Assembly (NCBI GenBank): GCA_024036415.1
Contig: JAMWET010003109.1
Coordinates: forward strand, 1 to 64,000
DNA length: 64,000 bases
Source: Prochilodus magdalenae
Taxonomy: Eukaryota > Chordata > Actinopteri > Characiformes > Prochilodontidae
Direction of reading: 5' to 3'
In this document: in pieces, positions 22,203-34,379 of the stretch
Layout of the letters: the number at the start of each line of letters is the position of its first letter
Numbering within the stretch: position 1 is the first letter of the stretch
Translations under genes and position numbers: made by a program
Notes under the pieces: generated by a model
What the model was told of the DNA's origin: nothing
The model's database searches: none
What the model saw: the letters and a program-made list of their open reading frames with translations, nothing else

Positions 22203-22679
22203 CTGTGCAACAGGAAAACGTAGGCAGAGTTAATAAATATAGAAATTAACAAATGAAGTTAAAGGTTTACTTGGATTTGCATAGTCTGTAATATCACTGT
22301 GTTCTTAGTTCATGTTTTAGTTCTTAGCTCATTATTTAATAATTAGTTCCAGATATTTCTAAGACCAGGACGGTTTTATAAATTCAGAGAAACTACTTAA
22401 ACATACGAGAAAGAACAAAATGCTAAAGAATAAACCGGTCTATTTGTAAATAAACAGATAATGTTGTTTAGTTAATCCATTATATCTGAGTAGTTGTGGA
22501 CATATACACCATATTGGGGTCTAGTCTAACCGTAGTCCTACCAGTCAGGGCTCCCTTTAATGGTGCGCGTGCTCCATAATGTAACTGTCATTTAGGAGGC
22601 TTAATTCAAAAACAAACAAAATTAGAAGCTTTAAACTTAATCTTTTTTCACACAACAGTTTTCGGTATCGGGACTATCG

Positions 22680-22880
22680 GATTAATTCAGCCCAGTTTGA
22701 ACACTCTTGCGAACCGGGATACGTACGTTAGTTTCGAGCTAACGTAGATAATTCAGCGGAGATTGAACAGGTGACGGGATTCGTACGTTAGCATTAAGGT
22801 AACGTAGATATTTTAGCGGTGACGGGGTTCTTATATTAGCATCAACCTAAATAACGTAGATAATAAGGCACTCCAGCGGG
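22680..22880. repeat. Palindromic minisatellite, block 1
   Basis: About three units of 60-70 bases containing 'ttgaacac.gtgacggg.ttcg' and an inverted repeat: TACGTTAGC, a 5-base loop, GCTAACGTA (imperfect in this block). Confidence 0.8.
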
Positions 22881-23043
22881 GTGTGAATATAGCCAAAACT
22901 CGGCAATTTGGCACCGAGTCGGCTGAGTTGACTAATTCATTCATAGCACGGTTTACCTTAGCACTGTTTTCCTTTACAACAATGGTTTAAGCAAAAACAC
23001 AAACCCGCATCAAACGACACGACACCAGCTAATGTAAGGTTAC
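22881..23043. other. Hairpin-rich spacer after minisatellite
   Basis: Holds ACTCGG, a 10-base loop and CCGAGT, then 'agctgagttgact'. The same spacer recurs at 24,020, 50,805 and 51,830, and in decayed form at 37,945. Confidence 0.55.
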
Positions 23044-23125
23044 CTGTGTGTCTGAAGCTTTGGGGCAGGGCTTGCGTGTGCGCCTTTCGACAAAGTTGTT
23101 CTTCAGTCAGTCAACAGGTAAAAAA
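23044..23125 (-). other. Candidate non-coding first exon (copy 1)
   Basis: On the minus strand, 'acctgttgactgactgaaga' leads through a GC-richer stretch with CCTGCCCCAAAGC to a CACAG/GTAACC donor at 23,044. The donor and body are kept in all five copies (also 24,170, 50,946, 51,973 and inverted at 38,338), while an ATG appears only in the inverted copy. It lies upstream of the hydrophobic exon on the same strand, so a 5' untranslated exon is a reasonable inference. Confidence 0.35.
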
Positions 23126-23764
23126 AAAAAAAAACTCTTCTAGGCCAGCCCACCAGGCAGTCCAGTAATAAGATATGACAATTAGTATATAATAGTGAGC
23201 TCCCTGATGATCTGGCTACACGTAAATAGTCTTCAGAGAAATCACTTCATGTTTGATGTTTGTCAGGGGTAAACACTCTGAACTAACAGCATTTGTTTTA
23301 CTGGAATACTTATTTGTAAATTGAAAAAAAAAAACCACAGTGGTGTATTAATAAAATGTACTGTGATTTAGTGTTTGTAAAGTTGGTAAAGCAATACGTT
23401 TTAAGCATTCAACAGGATTTGGAGGTATTCATTAAACCTGCATAGTCTGTAGTATGATTGTGTCTTAGTTCATGTCTTTAAAAAATATTTTTGTAAATGT
23501 TTCTCGTATCAAGGTTTTATAGATTTAGATAATCGTAATCATTGATTTATTTACTTTATCAGCTGTTCAAACATACGAGAGAGAGAGTTAATCCAGTATA
23601 ACTGAGTAGTTGTGGACATGTACAACATGTCAGGGCTCCCTTTAATGGTGCGCGAGCTCCATTATGTAACTGCCATTTAGGAGGCTTAATTCAAATACAA
23701 ACAAAATTAGGAGCTTTAAACTTCATCTTCTTTCCCACAACAGTTTCAATATCGGGACTATCGG

Positions 23765-23990
23765 ATTAATTTAGCCCAGTTTGAACACGGTCTCAAACCG
23801 GGATACATACGTTAGCATTAAGCTAACGTAGATAATTCAGCGGAGTTTGAACACGGTGACGGGGTTCGTACGTTAGCATTAAGCTAACGTAGATATTTTA
23901 GGTGAGATTGAACACGGTGACGGGGTTCGTACGTTAGCAATAAGCTAACGTAGATAATTTAGTAGGGTTTGAACACGGTCGCGAACCGGC
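23765..23990. repeat. Palindromic minisatellite, block 2
   Basis: Four units. In the clearest (23,808-23,830 and 23,868 onward) the stems TACGTTAGC and GCTAACGTA are perfect and separated by ATTAA. Confidence 0.85.
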
Positions 23991-24169
23991 ACACGTAGGA
24001 ACTTCTGCGGGTTATGAATATAGCCAAAACTCGGCAATTTGGCACCGAGTAAGCTGAGTTGACTAGTTCATTCGTAACACGGTTTACCATCGCACTGCTT
24101 TCCTTTACAACACTGGTTTAAGCAAAGACACAAACCCACACGAAACGACACCAGCTAATGTAAGGTTAC

Positions 24170-24255
24170 CTGTCGTGTCTACAGCTATGGGGCAGGACTT
24201 TATCCTTGCGTGTGTGCGTTTCCACAAAGTTGTTCTTCAGTCAGTCAACAGGTGA
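24170..24255 (-). other. Candidate non-coding first exon (copy 2)
   Basis: Same body and a GACAG/GTAACC donor at 24,170. The text reads 'cctgccccatagctgtagac' on the minus strand. Confidence 0.35.
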
Positions 24256-24334
24256 AAAAGACTCTGCTAGGCCAGCCCACTAGGCAGTCCAGTAATAAGA
24301 TATGACTATTAGTATATAATGGTGAGCTCCCTGA

Positions 24335-24400
24335 AACCGAGACACGTACGTTAGTATCGAGCTAACTTAGATAATTCAGCGAGAATGAACACGGTTGTAA
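24335..24400. repeat. Palindromic minisatellite, single unit
   Basis: One unit with TACGTTAG..TCGAGCTAAC, followed by 'gaatgaacacggt'. Confidence 0.7.
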
Positions 24401-25094
24401 ATTGATTAATTGATTTTTATTGGTTGTACAGTACGTCGGTGATCTTTGGTTGTATTTGCTCTGGAGATAAATTTGACTTGCTTTTATTCATCATTTACAT
24501 TGGTCATCCAATACCTAGACTAAACCTGTAATATCTCTGATCAACGTAGCTATAATGTTTGAAAAAGATCTGAAAGGCCAAAATGTGACCATGGCGTGTG
24601 AATTTCTCACTAACTGGATGGTTATTTCCTTCTAATGCCCAGAAAACATGATGTTCCTTATTTTCATAAACAATATTAAAGTTTGACCTCAATATTGACC
24701 ATGTTTCTGTAACCCAGCTGTAATTAGCAAAGGGGTTCCTAAATTAAGCGCTGCCGCTTTAAGAGAATCACAGCAGTTTTCGCACCCAGCCAGAGCAGTT
24801 TCTGGGAAAAGGAGCTGCTTTACGGCAAAAGGCGATATATCCCATTCAAATGCACAGGCAGGAGAGCACGAGGCTCAGACGAATTGGCGCGAGGGAAAGA
24901 AGAGGTCTGATAGACTGCAGCGAGCTCCAGCTGCCTTCGTACTGTTAATTCTATTTACCGCTCCTCCTGTTAGGTGAGCATTCTCCCCATTTATGTGCAT
25001 AAACATGAAGTGGTACATAAGGAGTAAAACTTAGTGTTTAAAAGTTTTACATTTCACGTCCTCTCCGAGCTTACCAACTCCTGTCTGGCTGCTT
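24401..25094. other. Spacer before cycle 2
   Basis: Contains the extra copy of the 'actgcagcgagctccagct' segment at 24,860-24,950. Otherwise no gene recognised. Confidence 0.4.
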
Positions 25095-27210
25095 TGCATT
25101 AATGGGTTAAACGCATTTCTAGCCTCTTCGCATATTTTAAGTTATAAAATGCAGTTCAAGTGTTTTAGGTAAAATGCTAAATGCATTTTTATTGCTCCTA
25201 AATTGGTTTGTTTTAACACTCACTTCTAGCGTTTTGAATGTGCTCCAATTTGTATTTTAGTGGAAATGCTGGAATGTAAAAATGTGTATGTATGTTTGGA
25301 GAAATTGTTGTTCGTCAGTATTTAGATGTTTTACGTTTATTGGAGTATGTACTGGTTCTAAGCACGAAGCTCAGACAAATTGGCGCGAGGAAAAGGAGAG
25401 GTCTGATAGACTGCAGCGAGCTCCAGCTACCCTCGTACTGTTAATTATGGTTGCTTTGCAATGCACAACTATACTGTTATCCGATATATATTATTATTAT
25501 TATTTCGCCGCGTTTTCATCTCCGATTAACTCGTCCCGCAGTTTTCGAGATATCGACCCCAGTTCGAACTCCATATTGTCCGGTATGATCCGCTGATGTG
25601 GGCTTGTATACAGCTTTTTGATCGGAAGCAATCATTCTGAGCAGGAAGGAATTTTTCCTGAATTTTTTTCCATAGAGAATGAATTGGAGCGAAAAACGCG
25701 TGCCTATCTACCCTATTTCCGCTCGACCTAGAGATACCAAATCAGATACACTGGCTCGGGACAAAGCCTATTTTTTTTTCTCCCCCATTCTACATATTTT
25801 ATAAATGTGTAGTAAGGTGCTGTAAGAAACTTTGCAACAAAATCTTTTGAGCAAAAGAAACGCTCCAGTCCAACAAAAATCTTGGTTGGACACAGGTAGT
25901 ACACTGCTACCAGACCCAAATTAAATTCCTTTCTTTTACCAGCTCATATGTGTTTGGTTGTGGTTCTTTTATTTGGACCGAGACATTTAGGACCTGGTTA
26001 CATTTCCACTGTGCATCAGTTCTTTCTAGAGTAGCTGAAGCCCAGGGAAGTGGTTTTTTTTTTGTCAGCATATCACGTTCACTGTGTCAAGTAGAGTCTT
26101 GCATTTGTGGATGCCGCGACAAGCAGTGTTTACTGTTTACGCTTTGTCAGAGCATTCTTGAGCCCATGTGGTGATACCCCTCACAGAATCATGCTTGTTT
26201 TAATAATGGATCCTGTCTCCAAGCAGTGCATAATATGTCTAACAAAGAGCCAATTGGGGTTCAGCCACATGCACACTGACTTACTAAAACTTGTATTGGT
26301 ATTGGTATTTAAATGATTTCTCCTCTATTGATTAAACAAAAATAGAAATTTAAATGGTTCTGTGAGGTTAGTAAGACCATGTTATTGTTGACACCTTCAA
26401 CTAATTATCTGGCAGCCGGATTCACTGCCATCAGTAAATCAGTTTTCAAAGCTGTGCTTTAATAGTTCATTAATTAAATGATATTATTCATTATTAGGTT
26501 GTGAGTTTGAATGTCATCCTGCTGCTTTTATACGTGTTTTAAAAAGTGTTCCTGTTATTGTGTTAATATCCATTTGTATATTAAATGTACAGTTGTGGTT
26601 CAGTTTAATAAAACAGTTCATTAAATCTAGGTTAAGTTAGTAAAAGAGTTTTTATTAAAGTTGAATTGGAGTCTGGGACGACTTGATTTACTTCATCGTC
26701 ATTCCTCTGCTGTTCTGTCTTCATTCATCCTTCTCTCGTTCTCCAAATACACGCCCTGTCACATGCAATATTACAGTGCTTTAAACTACTATTAATTAAT
26801 AATTAATAAAGGTGTTCCAAATTAATATCTGTGTGTAATTAGATGAAGGATTAGAAAATAAGAGACAGTGTGACACCCAGCACCATGTTGTCATGGAATA
26901 GATGATTAACTGGACTAAATACTGAGGGGATTTTAGGTACAGTACTTATTCTTGCTTGGCTTTTTGGTGTTTATTACTCTTACTGCAGTGGTAAAGGCCA
27001 AAGTGAAAGCCTGTCCCTTATGCTTCTGTCCTTTCAACAACACAACCTGTTCTTTTTCTTCCGATGTTGACTCTCCTAATGCTTTGACCAAATGTCCTCT
27101 ACATAGTGTCTGAATTTAGCGTATCCTTGTGTGTAGTTTGTTTGTTGTACTCTAGTAAAACACAGTTAAAATAATAAAACCTTGAATTGATGTATGAGTT
27201 TCTTCCACAG
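25095..27210. other. Block A, cycle 2
   Basis: More complete than cycle 1: it retains 25,715-25,860 and 25,965-26,165, which cycle 1 lacks. No coding frame is convincing. Confidence 0.5.
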
Positions 27211-27282
27211 GAGACTGAGAGATCCTTAGAGCTAAAGACTGGAGAGCCATCAGCATAGAAGACTGGAAATCTGGCTGGGCAG
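27211..27282 (+). other. Small exon-like cassette (copy 2)
   Basis: Same 72-base cassette as 1,734-1,805, with the acceptor and the GTGAGG donor preserved and the in-frame stops retained. Confidence 0.4.
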
Positions 27283-27502
27283 GTGAGGCAATTCTTCCAA
27301 TTCTGGGGATTTTCATTTCTTCATCAGACATAAGGAACTCTATCAAGGATCTGTGTGTGAGATATGAGGGATTAAATGAGTAAACAGTGTAACAATCAGC
27401 CCCGTTAATGGCATATTTTCATGGATATGATGTTTAACTGGACCGAATACTGCTGGTATTATGGATTAGTTCTTATTCTTTCTGGGTTTACTGTGTCTTC
27501 AG

Positions 27503-28679
27503 GACATCAACCAGTCCGGCTTCAAACCAGCCCATTCCATGGAAACTGCTCTCTTCGCAGTAACTGAGAGGCTTTATGCAGCGAGATCAGCCAAACCGTC
27601 CTCAGTTCTGATTCTGCTCGACCTGTCTGCAGACTTCGACACGGTGAACCACAAGATCCTCCTGTCAGCCCTCACCGATCTTGGAATCACCGGCACTGCA
27701 TGGAAGTGGTTTGAGTCCTACCTGGAGGACTGCCACTATCAGGTAACATGGAATGGGTCCACGTCTGCTCCATGTAGGCTCTCCACCAGCTCTCTCTTTT
27801 CCCTTTACACTCTTTCTCTTGGAGAAGTAATTACCTCTCACGGCTTTTCCTATCACTGCTATGCCGATGATACGCAACTCATGCTTTCCTTCCCATCATC
27901 TGATACACAGGTCTGCAACCGCGTCTCAGCATGCCTGACCGACATCAGCTCATGGATGACAGCTCACCACCTTAAGCTCAGTCCCAGCAAGACTGAGCGG
28001 CTGTTCATCCCCAGCACTACAGGTCCTCACCGTAAACTTGCCATCTCTTTTGGGAACTCGTTAATCACCCCGACTGAAGATGCAAGAAGTCTTGGAGTGA
28101 CTCTGGATGGCCAGTTATCGTTCTCGCCTCATATAGCGAACCTGACCCGGTCATGCAGATTCCTCCTCTACAACATTCCTCTACAACCCCTCCTCTCTCA
28201 GGAAGGCACCCAGCTGCTTGTCCTGGCTCCTAGATGGTGGAATGAACTCCCACTGAGCGTCAGAACAGCGGAGTCTCTCTCAGACTGAAGACCCATCTCT
28301 TCGTAATGCTCTTAAGTGAGTGAGCTCTAGTAGACGTGTAAATTGTGTGTATTGTGTTGCAATTTAATACTTTTTGTATTGCACTTATAATGACCTTTGT
28401 CAATGTGTATTGTGTTGCACTTATAACAACCTTTTCTCCTCTATAGGAATGAGCACTGGGCTGGGGTTGCCAAGTAATGGTTTACTTGCTCTATGTCTGT
28501 GTATTAATCTCTAGGTACCAGCACTGGCCCCCTGTTTGGGCAGTGTCTGAGCTCGTGGTGAGTTTTAGGCTCTAAACTTCCTGTACTAGCTGGATTATTA
28601 TCCAACGGAACACTAAACACGGTTGTAAGTCGCTCTGGATAAGAGCGTCTGCTAAATACCTTAAATCTAAATGTAAATG
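27503..28679 (+). mobile_element. 5'-truncated L2-type LINE, copy 2
   Basis: This is the most open of the three L2 copies. A continuous frame from 27,503 to 28,288 carries the reverse transcriptase core with the YADD box intact. It has the same two internal deletions as copies 1 and 3, so these are descendants of one insertion multiplied by segmental duplication, not three independent integrations. It has its own small deletion of the RRIQ codons near 28,178. The tail with TCTGGATAAGAGCGTCTGC is at about 28,634. No endonuclease domain or first ORF is present. Confidence 0.85.
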
Positions 28680-29118
28680 TGTTTACCAATTACTGCAGTG
28701 CTAAAAGCCACACTGAAAGTCTGTGCCTTATGCTATATCCTTTCAAAGACAACACATGTTCTTTTCTTCCAATGTTGTCTTTCTTCATCCATTAACTAAA
28801 ACTCTAGATAATGTCAGGATTCGCCCATCTTTTCATGTATGACATGACAAACATATTTTTGTGTGCCTAGTTTTGTTTTCTATAATTTCCAATTGTTATA
28901 CATTTTGCTTTGTTTTGACAAACAAGAAGAAAGAATTATGTTGATCAAAAAGAGATTAACAATTGATGGCCATCATCTCACGATTTTGGACCTTTATTCA
29001 CTATACTTTTTATGTCTGAATAATGTATCTATTTTGTGTGTGCATTGTGGCTAAGAAAAGGAGCTTCAGGAAGTGGTAAAATGAACATACCTTCAAATGA
29101 TGTCTGATTCTTCCACAG

Positions 29119-29522
29119 GAGAGGGAGACTATCAGAGCAGGACACTGGGAGTCTGGCTGAACAGATGTCTGAACTGGAGAAAACATTCAGCTACTATTCT
29201 TCTTTCTACAGAGGAGCAGAACAGAGAATCTCAAGCATGTCCAACTGGTTTGGGACCCCAAGAGTCCAAAGTCTGTATTAGGTTTGGGATTTATATAATG
29301 ATAGTCCTACATCTATACATTCTCTGTGATGCTAAAAGGTTAAGGAGTGTGGCCAACAGAGACGCCTCAGGAATGGGCTGCTTGTCTGAATGCATTGAAA
29401 AACTAAAAACAAAATCGCACCTTGAAGGATGGAATTCATCAGCTACTGGTTGTAGGATAGTCGTTATACCTTCTTCATCAGACATAAAGAGCTCTGGTAA
29501 TGAGCTGTGTGGGAGTAGATGA
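29119..29522 (+). other. Unrecognised exon-like cassette (copy 2)
   Basis: Preceded by the same acceptor. A 141-codon frame (29,097-29,522) is open through the cassette. The minus strand is also open for 95 codons (29,291-29,578), so openness alone does not identify the coding strand. Conservation among the three copies reflects recent duplication and is not by itself evidence of selection. Confidence 0.35.
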
Positions 29523-30289
29523 GAGATCAAATTAGTAATAAGTACAGACAGTATAACACCCAGCCCCGTTAATGACATATTTTCATAGATAAGAAGTGCC
29601 TTATGCCATTTTCTATTAACAAGAAGTCAGCGTGTGTTTTTCTCTCAGGCATTGATGTCCTCTAGGTAATGTAATGAATATCCTCTAGGTAATGTTTGAA
29701 TTGAGTACACCCTTATATGCATGATATGTGTATCTGGTTTTGGGCAAATATCATATTTTCAGTATTTTCCCTAAGGGGCTTATTTTGATATTGATAACTG
29801 AGGCCCAGCATTATCTCTTTGATACTGGAGCAGACTTTTAGCCATCACACTTCATTTGTCTGTATTTAGCGTACATGCATGGTATGTGCATTGTAGCTAA
29901 AAAGCAAATCTGATGGCTTCTTTTCAGGCTTTACAAAGCATTATCTCAGTTTTATGTAATGCATCTGTTTTAAAATGATCAAACCTTCAACTTATGTCCG
30001 AATTTAACCGCAAGACACTGGGAGCCCATCGCAGCATGAGACTGGGAATGGGTCTGACTGAGTAGACTGGAAGGCTTCCTCTGTTGTTTTTCCTGCTTTC
30101 ACTCTCTTCTCTGCCTTCCCTTTTTCCATATCCTCCTGTCACATACAACATTACCACACTTTAAACGCAGTACATGAAAACAGGACACCACACTAGTAGT
30201 GGAGCTTCACAAAAGTCATAAATATGTGAATAATTCTTTCCACACACCTCAGTGGTCTGGTTCACTCTGCAGGAAGACCGGTGTAAGAT

Positions 30290-30383
30290 TCAGGTTGGTT
30301 TCTTGGAGATCAAGTTCTCAAGAAACACAAACCTCTCAGCCGCTGTCTCAAACTGCTCCATGTTTTTCGTGAGTCTCTTTAAT
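30290..30383 (-). CDS. Terminal exon of the coiled-coil gene (cycle 2)
   Basis: Acceptor, split Arg codon, 30 codons ending SKKPT and TGA at 30,290, as in the other copies. It pairs with the coiled-coil exon at 30,717-31,215. Confidence 0.5.
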
Positions 30384-30504
30384 CTGGAAAAGAGATAAAT
30401 ATGACAATGAAGAGTGGATCCATATTAGAGAGTTACCTAAAGAGCTGCTGTGGATGTATTTGAAGTGCCCAGAATTGAACTTGCAGGATATAGACAATAG
30501 TATG

Positions 30505-30531
30505 TGTTTATTTATTTATTTATTTATTATC
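30505..30531. repeat. (TTTA)n microsatellite
   Basis: About six TTTA units. The same position in other units holds (TA)n (10,838 and 57,081), so the tract between terminal and coiled-coil exons is unstable. Confidence 0.9.
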
Positions 30532-30716
30532 TGATGATTAGGCTCTTCTGTTTGGTCAGCAATATCAGATTTGATTAAATGATGTTACCAACCATATAAA
30601 TTTACTTTAATGATTGTATCAGTAGTGTAGATATCATTTCAGTAGCAATGCAAAATTCTTCCAAGTCATCTGTCCTGCATGGTAAATGTACTGCCATGTC
30701 AGATCTGTGAACTAAC

Positions 30717-31215
30717 CTGCCCCTCTTCTCAATGAGGTCCCATATTTCAGCAGAAACTCAGAATCCCTCTTCATCCATCTGCGTCTCTGTCAGAGGCTCC
30801 TCCTCTTTCTCCTGCTTCGTTTCCTGAAGCAGTTCTTCTTCCTTCTTTTCTTCCATCTCGCTGACAGTAGGTGTCTTCCTCTGTCTGCCTCCTGTGCCTG
30901 TTCTTCATTCTGTTGGTTCTCCACCACCACAACACAAACTTGCATTCGTTTGTGGGTGGCGGTCTTTTTCCCCTCCGTTTCATATTGTCTCTTGTGCCTC
31001 CTGTCTTCATCAATTACTGCCTCCATCTCACTGGTTAATTTTTCTTCTGTATGCCTGATTTCATCCTTCTCCATCTGATTGTTCTCTAGCTCTATCTGCA
31101 GTGTTTCCAGATATTTTTTTATCTCCCTTTCCTTCTCTTCGAATTCCACAATGTCCAATTCGATCTGGTTCACTGCCTCTTTCAGCTCCATCATCTCCGT
31201 ACTGATCTCCACGTT
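30717..31215 (-). pseudogene. Coiled-coil exon, unit 5
   Basis: Intact splice edges. It is the most diverged of the clear copies at its start (MEISTEMMELKEAVNQIELD) and resembles the older unit at 41.6 kb in having VNQI. A two-base indel after EQAQEADR puts the second half in another frame. Confidence 0.65.
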
Positions 31216-31678
31216 CTGAGAAAATTAGTATAAAAGAAATATTAAAGATCAAGTACTATGACTGTAATTAAATAGCAGTATGTAATGAAGAAATCTTTAC
31301 TGAATAATTAATCTGAGTACCAGCGCTGAGATAATGCTAATCTCTGCAAGCACTTCAGTGTTATGGTAATGGAAAACTAGCCGTGGTTTCACTTTCCACA
31401 CAAGTTTTAATTCTACTTTAGCCAGCTCTGCCTAAATACAGCAGCAGGATAGTTTATGGAATCCACACACAAGTATTAACAGCAAACATTAATATTACCT
31501 CATGTACATTAAACCTGTAAGCACAGTCGTGTACATTAGTGCGACCCTGCTGTTATGAGCGCTGGTGTGAATGAAAATATCGCCCTCGTGTGGAGAAGCT
31601 GTTAAACAACACTTTATAATGAGCTGTAAATGTCCCGTTACTCATTTATACGATGAACTGATAACTAGGCTCAATTAC

Positions 31679-31724
31679 CTTCCTCTTCTCCTTTCTCTTC
31701 CGCAGCCCCCATCTCGTCCTGCAT
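31679..31724 (-). other. Short ATG-bearing first exon (cycle 2)
   Basis: As at 8,925 and 10,498: ATGCAGGACGAGATGG followed by the Glu-rich codons and the GGAAG/GTAATT donor. Here the adjacent terminal exon is deleted: the text jumps from 'ctgcaggaag' to 'atgattaggctg' at 31,793. Confidence 0.4.
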
Positions 31725-31975
31725 GGTAAATGTACTGCCTTTCCACTCATTCTTTCCACACACCTCAGTGGTCTGGTTCACTCTGCAGGAAGATGATTAG
31801 GCTGTTCTGTTTGGTCAGCAATATCAGATTTGATTACATGATGTTACCAACCATATAAATCTACTTTAAGGACTGTATCAGTAGTGTAGATATCATTTCA
31901 TTAGCAATGCAAAATTCTTCCAAGTCATCCGTCCTGCATGGTAAATGTACTGCCATGTCAGATCTGTATACTAAC

Positions 31976-32498
31976 CTGCCCCTCTTCTCAATGAGGTCCC
32001 ATATTTCAGCAGATATCCCGAACTCTCGGACTACCTCTTCATCCATCTGCGTCTCTGTCAGAGGCTCCGCCTCTTTCTCCTGCTTCGTTTCCTGAAGCAG
32101 TTCTTCTTTCTTCTTTTCTTCCTCCACTTCTTCCATCTCGCTGACAGTAGGTGTCCCTTCCTGTCAGCCTCCTGTGCCTGCTCTTCATTCTGTTGGTTCT
32201 CTGCCACCACCACAACACAAACTTGCATTCGTTTGTGGATGGTGGTCTTTTTCCCCTCCATCTCATATTGTCTCTCGTGCCTCCTGTCTTCATCAATTAC
32301 TGCCTCCATCTCACTGGTTAATTGTTCTTCTGAATGCCTGATTTCATCCTTCTCCATCTGATTGTTCTCTAGCTCTATCTGCAGTGTTTCCAGATCTCTT
32401 TTTATCTCCTTTTCCTTCTCTTCGAATTCCACAATGTCCATTTCGATCTGTTCCACTGCCTCTTTCAGCTCCATATTCTCCGTTCTGATCTCCACGTT
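31976..32498 (-). pseudogene. Coiled-coil exon, unit 6
   Basis: 523 bases with intact acceptor and donor. It reads to EQAQEADRK, then a two-base insertion near 32,155 (CCCTTCC) shifts the frame. The tail EFGISAEIWDLIEKRG is intact in the other frame (31,861-32,136). No terminal exon lies to its left. Confidence 0.65.
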
Positions 32499-33017
32499 CT
32501 GAGAAAATTTGTATAAAAGAAATATTAAAGATCATGTACTGTGACTGTAATTTAAATAGCAGTATGTAATGAAGAAATCTTCACTAAATAATTAATCTGA
32601 GTACCAGCGCTGAGATAATGCTAATCTCTGCTAGCACTTCAGTGTTATGGTAACGGAAAACTACCCGTGGTTTCACTTTCCACACAAGTTTTAATTCTAC
32701 TTTAGCCAGCTCTGCTTAAATACAGCAGCGGGATAGTTTATGGAATCGACCATGTCTGTATATCTATGACTCAGACGTATCTAAACTAAGCCTGTTCAAT
32801 CCACACACAAGTATTAAACAGCAAACATTAATATTACCTCGTGTACATTAAACCTGTAAGCACAGTCGTGTACATTAGTGCGACCCTGCTGTTATGAGCG
32901 CTGGTGTGAATGAAAATATCGCCCTCGTGTGGAGAAGCTGTTAAACAACACTTTATAATGAGCTGTAAAGGTCCCGTTACTCATTTATACGATGAACTGA
33001 TAACTAGGCTCAATTAC

Positions 33018-33200
33018 CTTCCTCTTCTCCTTTCTCTTCCGCGGTGCTTCGTTGTCACGGTCCCCATCTCTCGGCCTCTCCTGCTTTCTGCCCCTCTTAC
33101 GGAACAGAAGGCGGAAGGCTCACCAGCATCCGAAACCTGTGGGGCTGGCTGGGGACGGCATCTCGCGCTCCTGCTGAGCTGTTTCCAGCGAAACTGTTGA
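33018..33200 (-). pseudogene. KRGRKQ exon (copy c)
   Basis: Longer at its 3' end (RKRKEKRK before the donor). The upstream part has a TGA in the KRGRKQ frame. The ATGGGGACC frame gives MGTVTTKHRGRERRRGR. Confidence 0.4.
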
Positions 33201-33285
33201 CTACAGTACAACATGACTGAGTTGGTTCAGGTGTGCTATGCTCCTCCAGTGTCTGATTAAGAACTGTGAATCATTAATACTGTAC

Positions 33286-33347
33286 CTGTTTAATATTTTG
33301 ATGCCACTTTCTGATTCTCTTAAGCATCTTAATTTTTTTTACCAAAT
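33286..33347 (-). CDS. RIRKWHQ exon (copy c)
   Basis: 62 bases, one codon shorter than the others, reading LVKKIKMLKRIRKWHQNIKQ, with acceptor and donor intact. A whole-codon length change together with several replacements suggests that the frame was under constraint. Confidence 0.45.
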
Positions 33348-34379
33348 CTGAAAATCATAAAAAAGCAGAACTCTTCGGTTTCACACATAATCTACAGTTT
33401 ATAGCACTTCACCATCCACTGCTTCATTATCAGGAGGCTGAATGTGAAACAGTTTACAGTCAATGAAGAGGAATAAGACTAATTTTACACAGACCTACAC
33501 CATCATTCGTCCCGCCTAAAAATACTTCTATTTGTTACACGTTAAATTAATTAGGTTTAAACTAAAAAAAAAAAGACCTTTGAATGAATGATCCTTTTAA
33601 TCAGTCATTTGTTGAGTGCGGCTAAACGTATTTAATTGCTTGTAATGAATCATTCTTATGTATTATTACAGAAAGTAATGTTTTAGGGCATTACTGTTTA
33701 CAGTGTGGCCGGTCTGTTTTTAATAAGTGAAATATCAGATATTATTTTGACTGTAGATGTTTTAGTGGCGTTATTCTCCCTCCACTCCTTTTTTGTTTAT
33801 TTCTAGTATTTTTATACTATTGTTATCTAAATTATTATCCAATCATTTTACTTATGCTGGTTTATCTTGGTTTTTTAATTTATTTATATTACTTCTAATA
33901 ATATTTTTTTTGACTGGTTTTAAGTTTACACATTTTTACATTTATGTTAGATTCTTATTTCCTTCATTATCTCGGTTTATTGCCATTTTTCTCGTTCCTC
34001 ATTAAATCTTATTTATTTTCCTAATTCTTAATCTTTTCACCTTGTTTGACAGGCGGTAACATCTATTAAGTCTTTTTCTGATCATCTTGTTTGATTGTAT
34101 GTGCAGTCATTTTAAATGTTAGTTCATTCAAATTAAATTCCATTTTCAGTTCTTTAACTCTCTGTCCTTTAACTTGTAACTGCTGGACTACACTAGAAAT
34201 GAGTTGATCAGCGGACACTTTCTTAAAAAGCCCAAACTAATAGACACATTACTTACTAGAATACATAAACTTCACAGGCTGTTGTGACACATCTGGGTTG
34301 AACTCTCATTTATACACAATCTCTGGTCCTGCAGCCACTGTCGCATCACATATCACATACGTTGCATATTTTCCAGACG
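33348..34379. other. Diverged AT-rich block
   Basis: Diverged counterpart of 12,394-13,500. No hydrophobic exon was found here. Confidence 0.4.

Larger units (their letters stand above)
20380..22625. repeat. Second copy of the 2.25 kb block
   Basis: Same order and exons as 11,830-14,095. There is no coiled-coil exon to its left, so its 5' exons have no downstream partner within cycle 1 except across the 6.3 kb block. Confidence 0.8.
1..25080. repeat. Segmental duplication, cycle 1
   Basis: This is the first of three successive copies of one ordered block series: block A, L2 fragment, exon-like cassettes, coiled-coil cluster, AT-rich block, palindromic minisatellite. Near-identical text restarts at about 25,095 (position 5 onward matches there with small indels) and again from about 52,520. 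This cycle additionally holds a 6.3 kb block at 14.1-20.4 kb that is absent from the other cycles. It lacks about 160 bp near 620 and about 130 bp near 735 that cycle 2 retains. The block edges are approximate because I aligned by eye. Confidence 0.85.

Noticed and set aside
22680..24000. CRISPR-like array
   Set aside because: The units repeat with an internal palindrome, but the spacers are also repeated, there are no cas genes and the genome is animal. It is a minisatellite.
26107..26316. Short frame with VSKQCIICLTKSQLGF in block A
   Set aside because: It is short, has no splice edges, is broken in cycles 1 and 3, and resembles no known domain.
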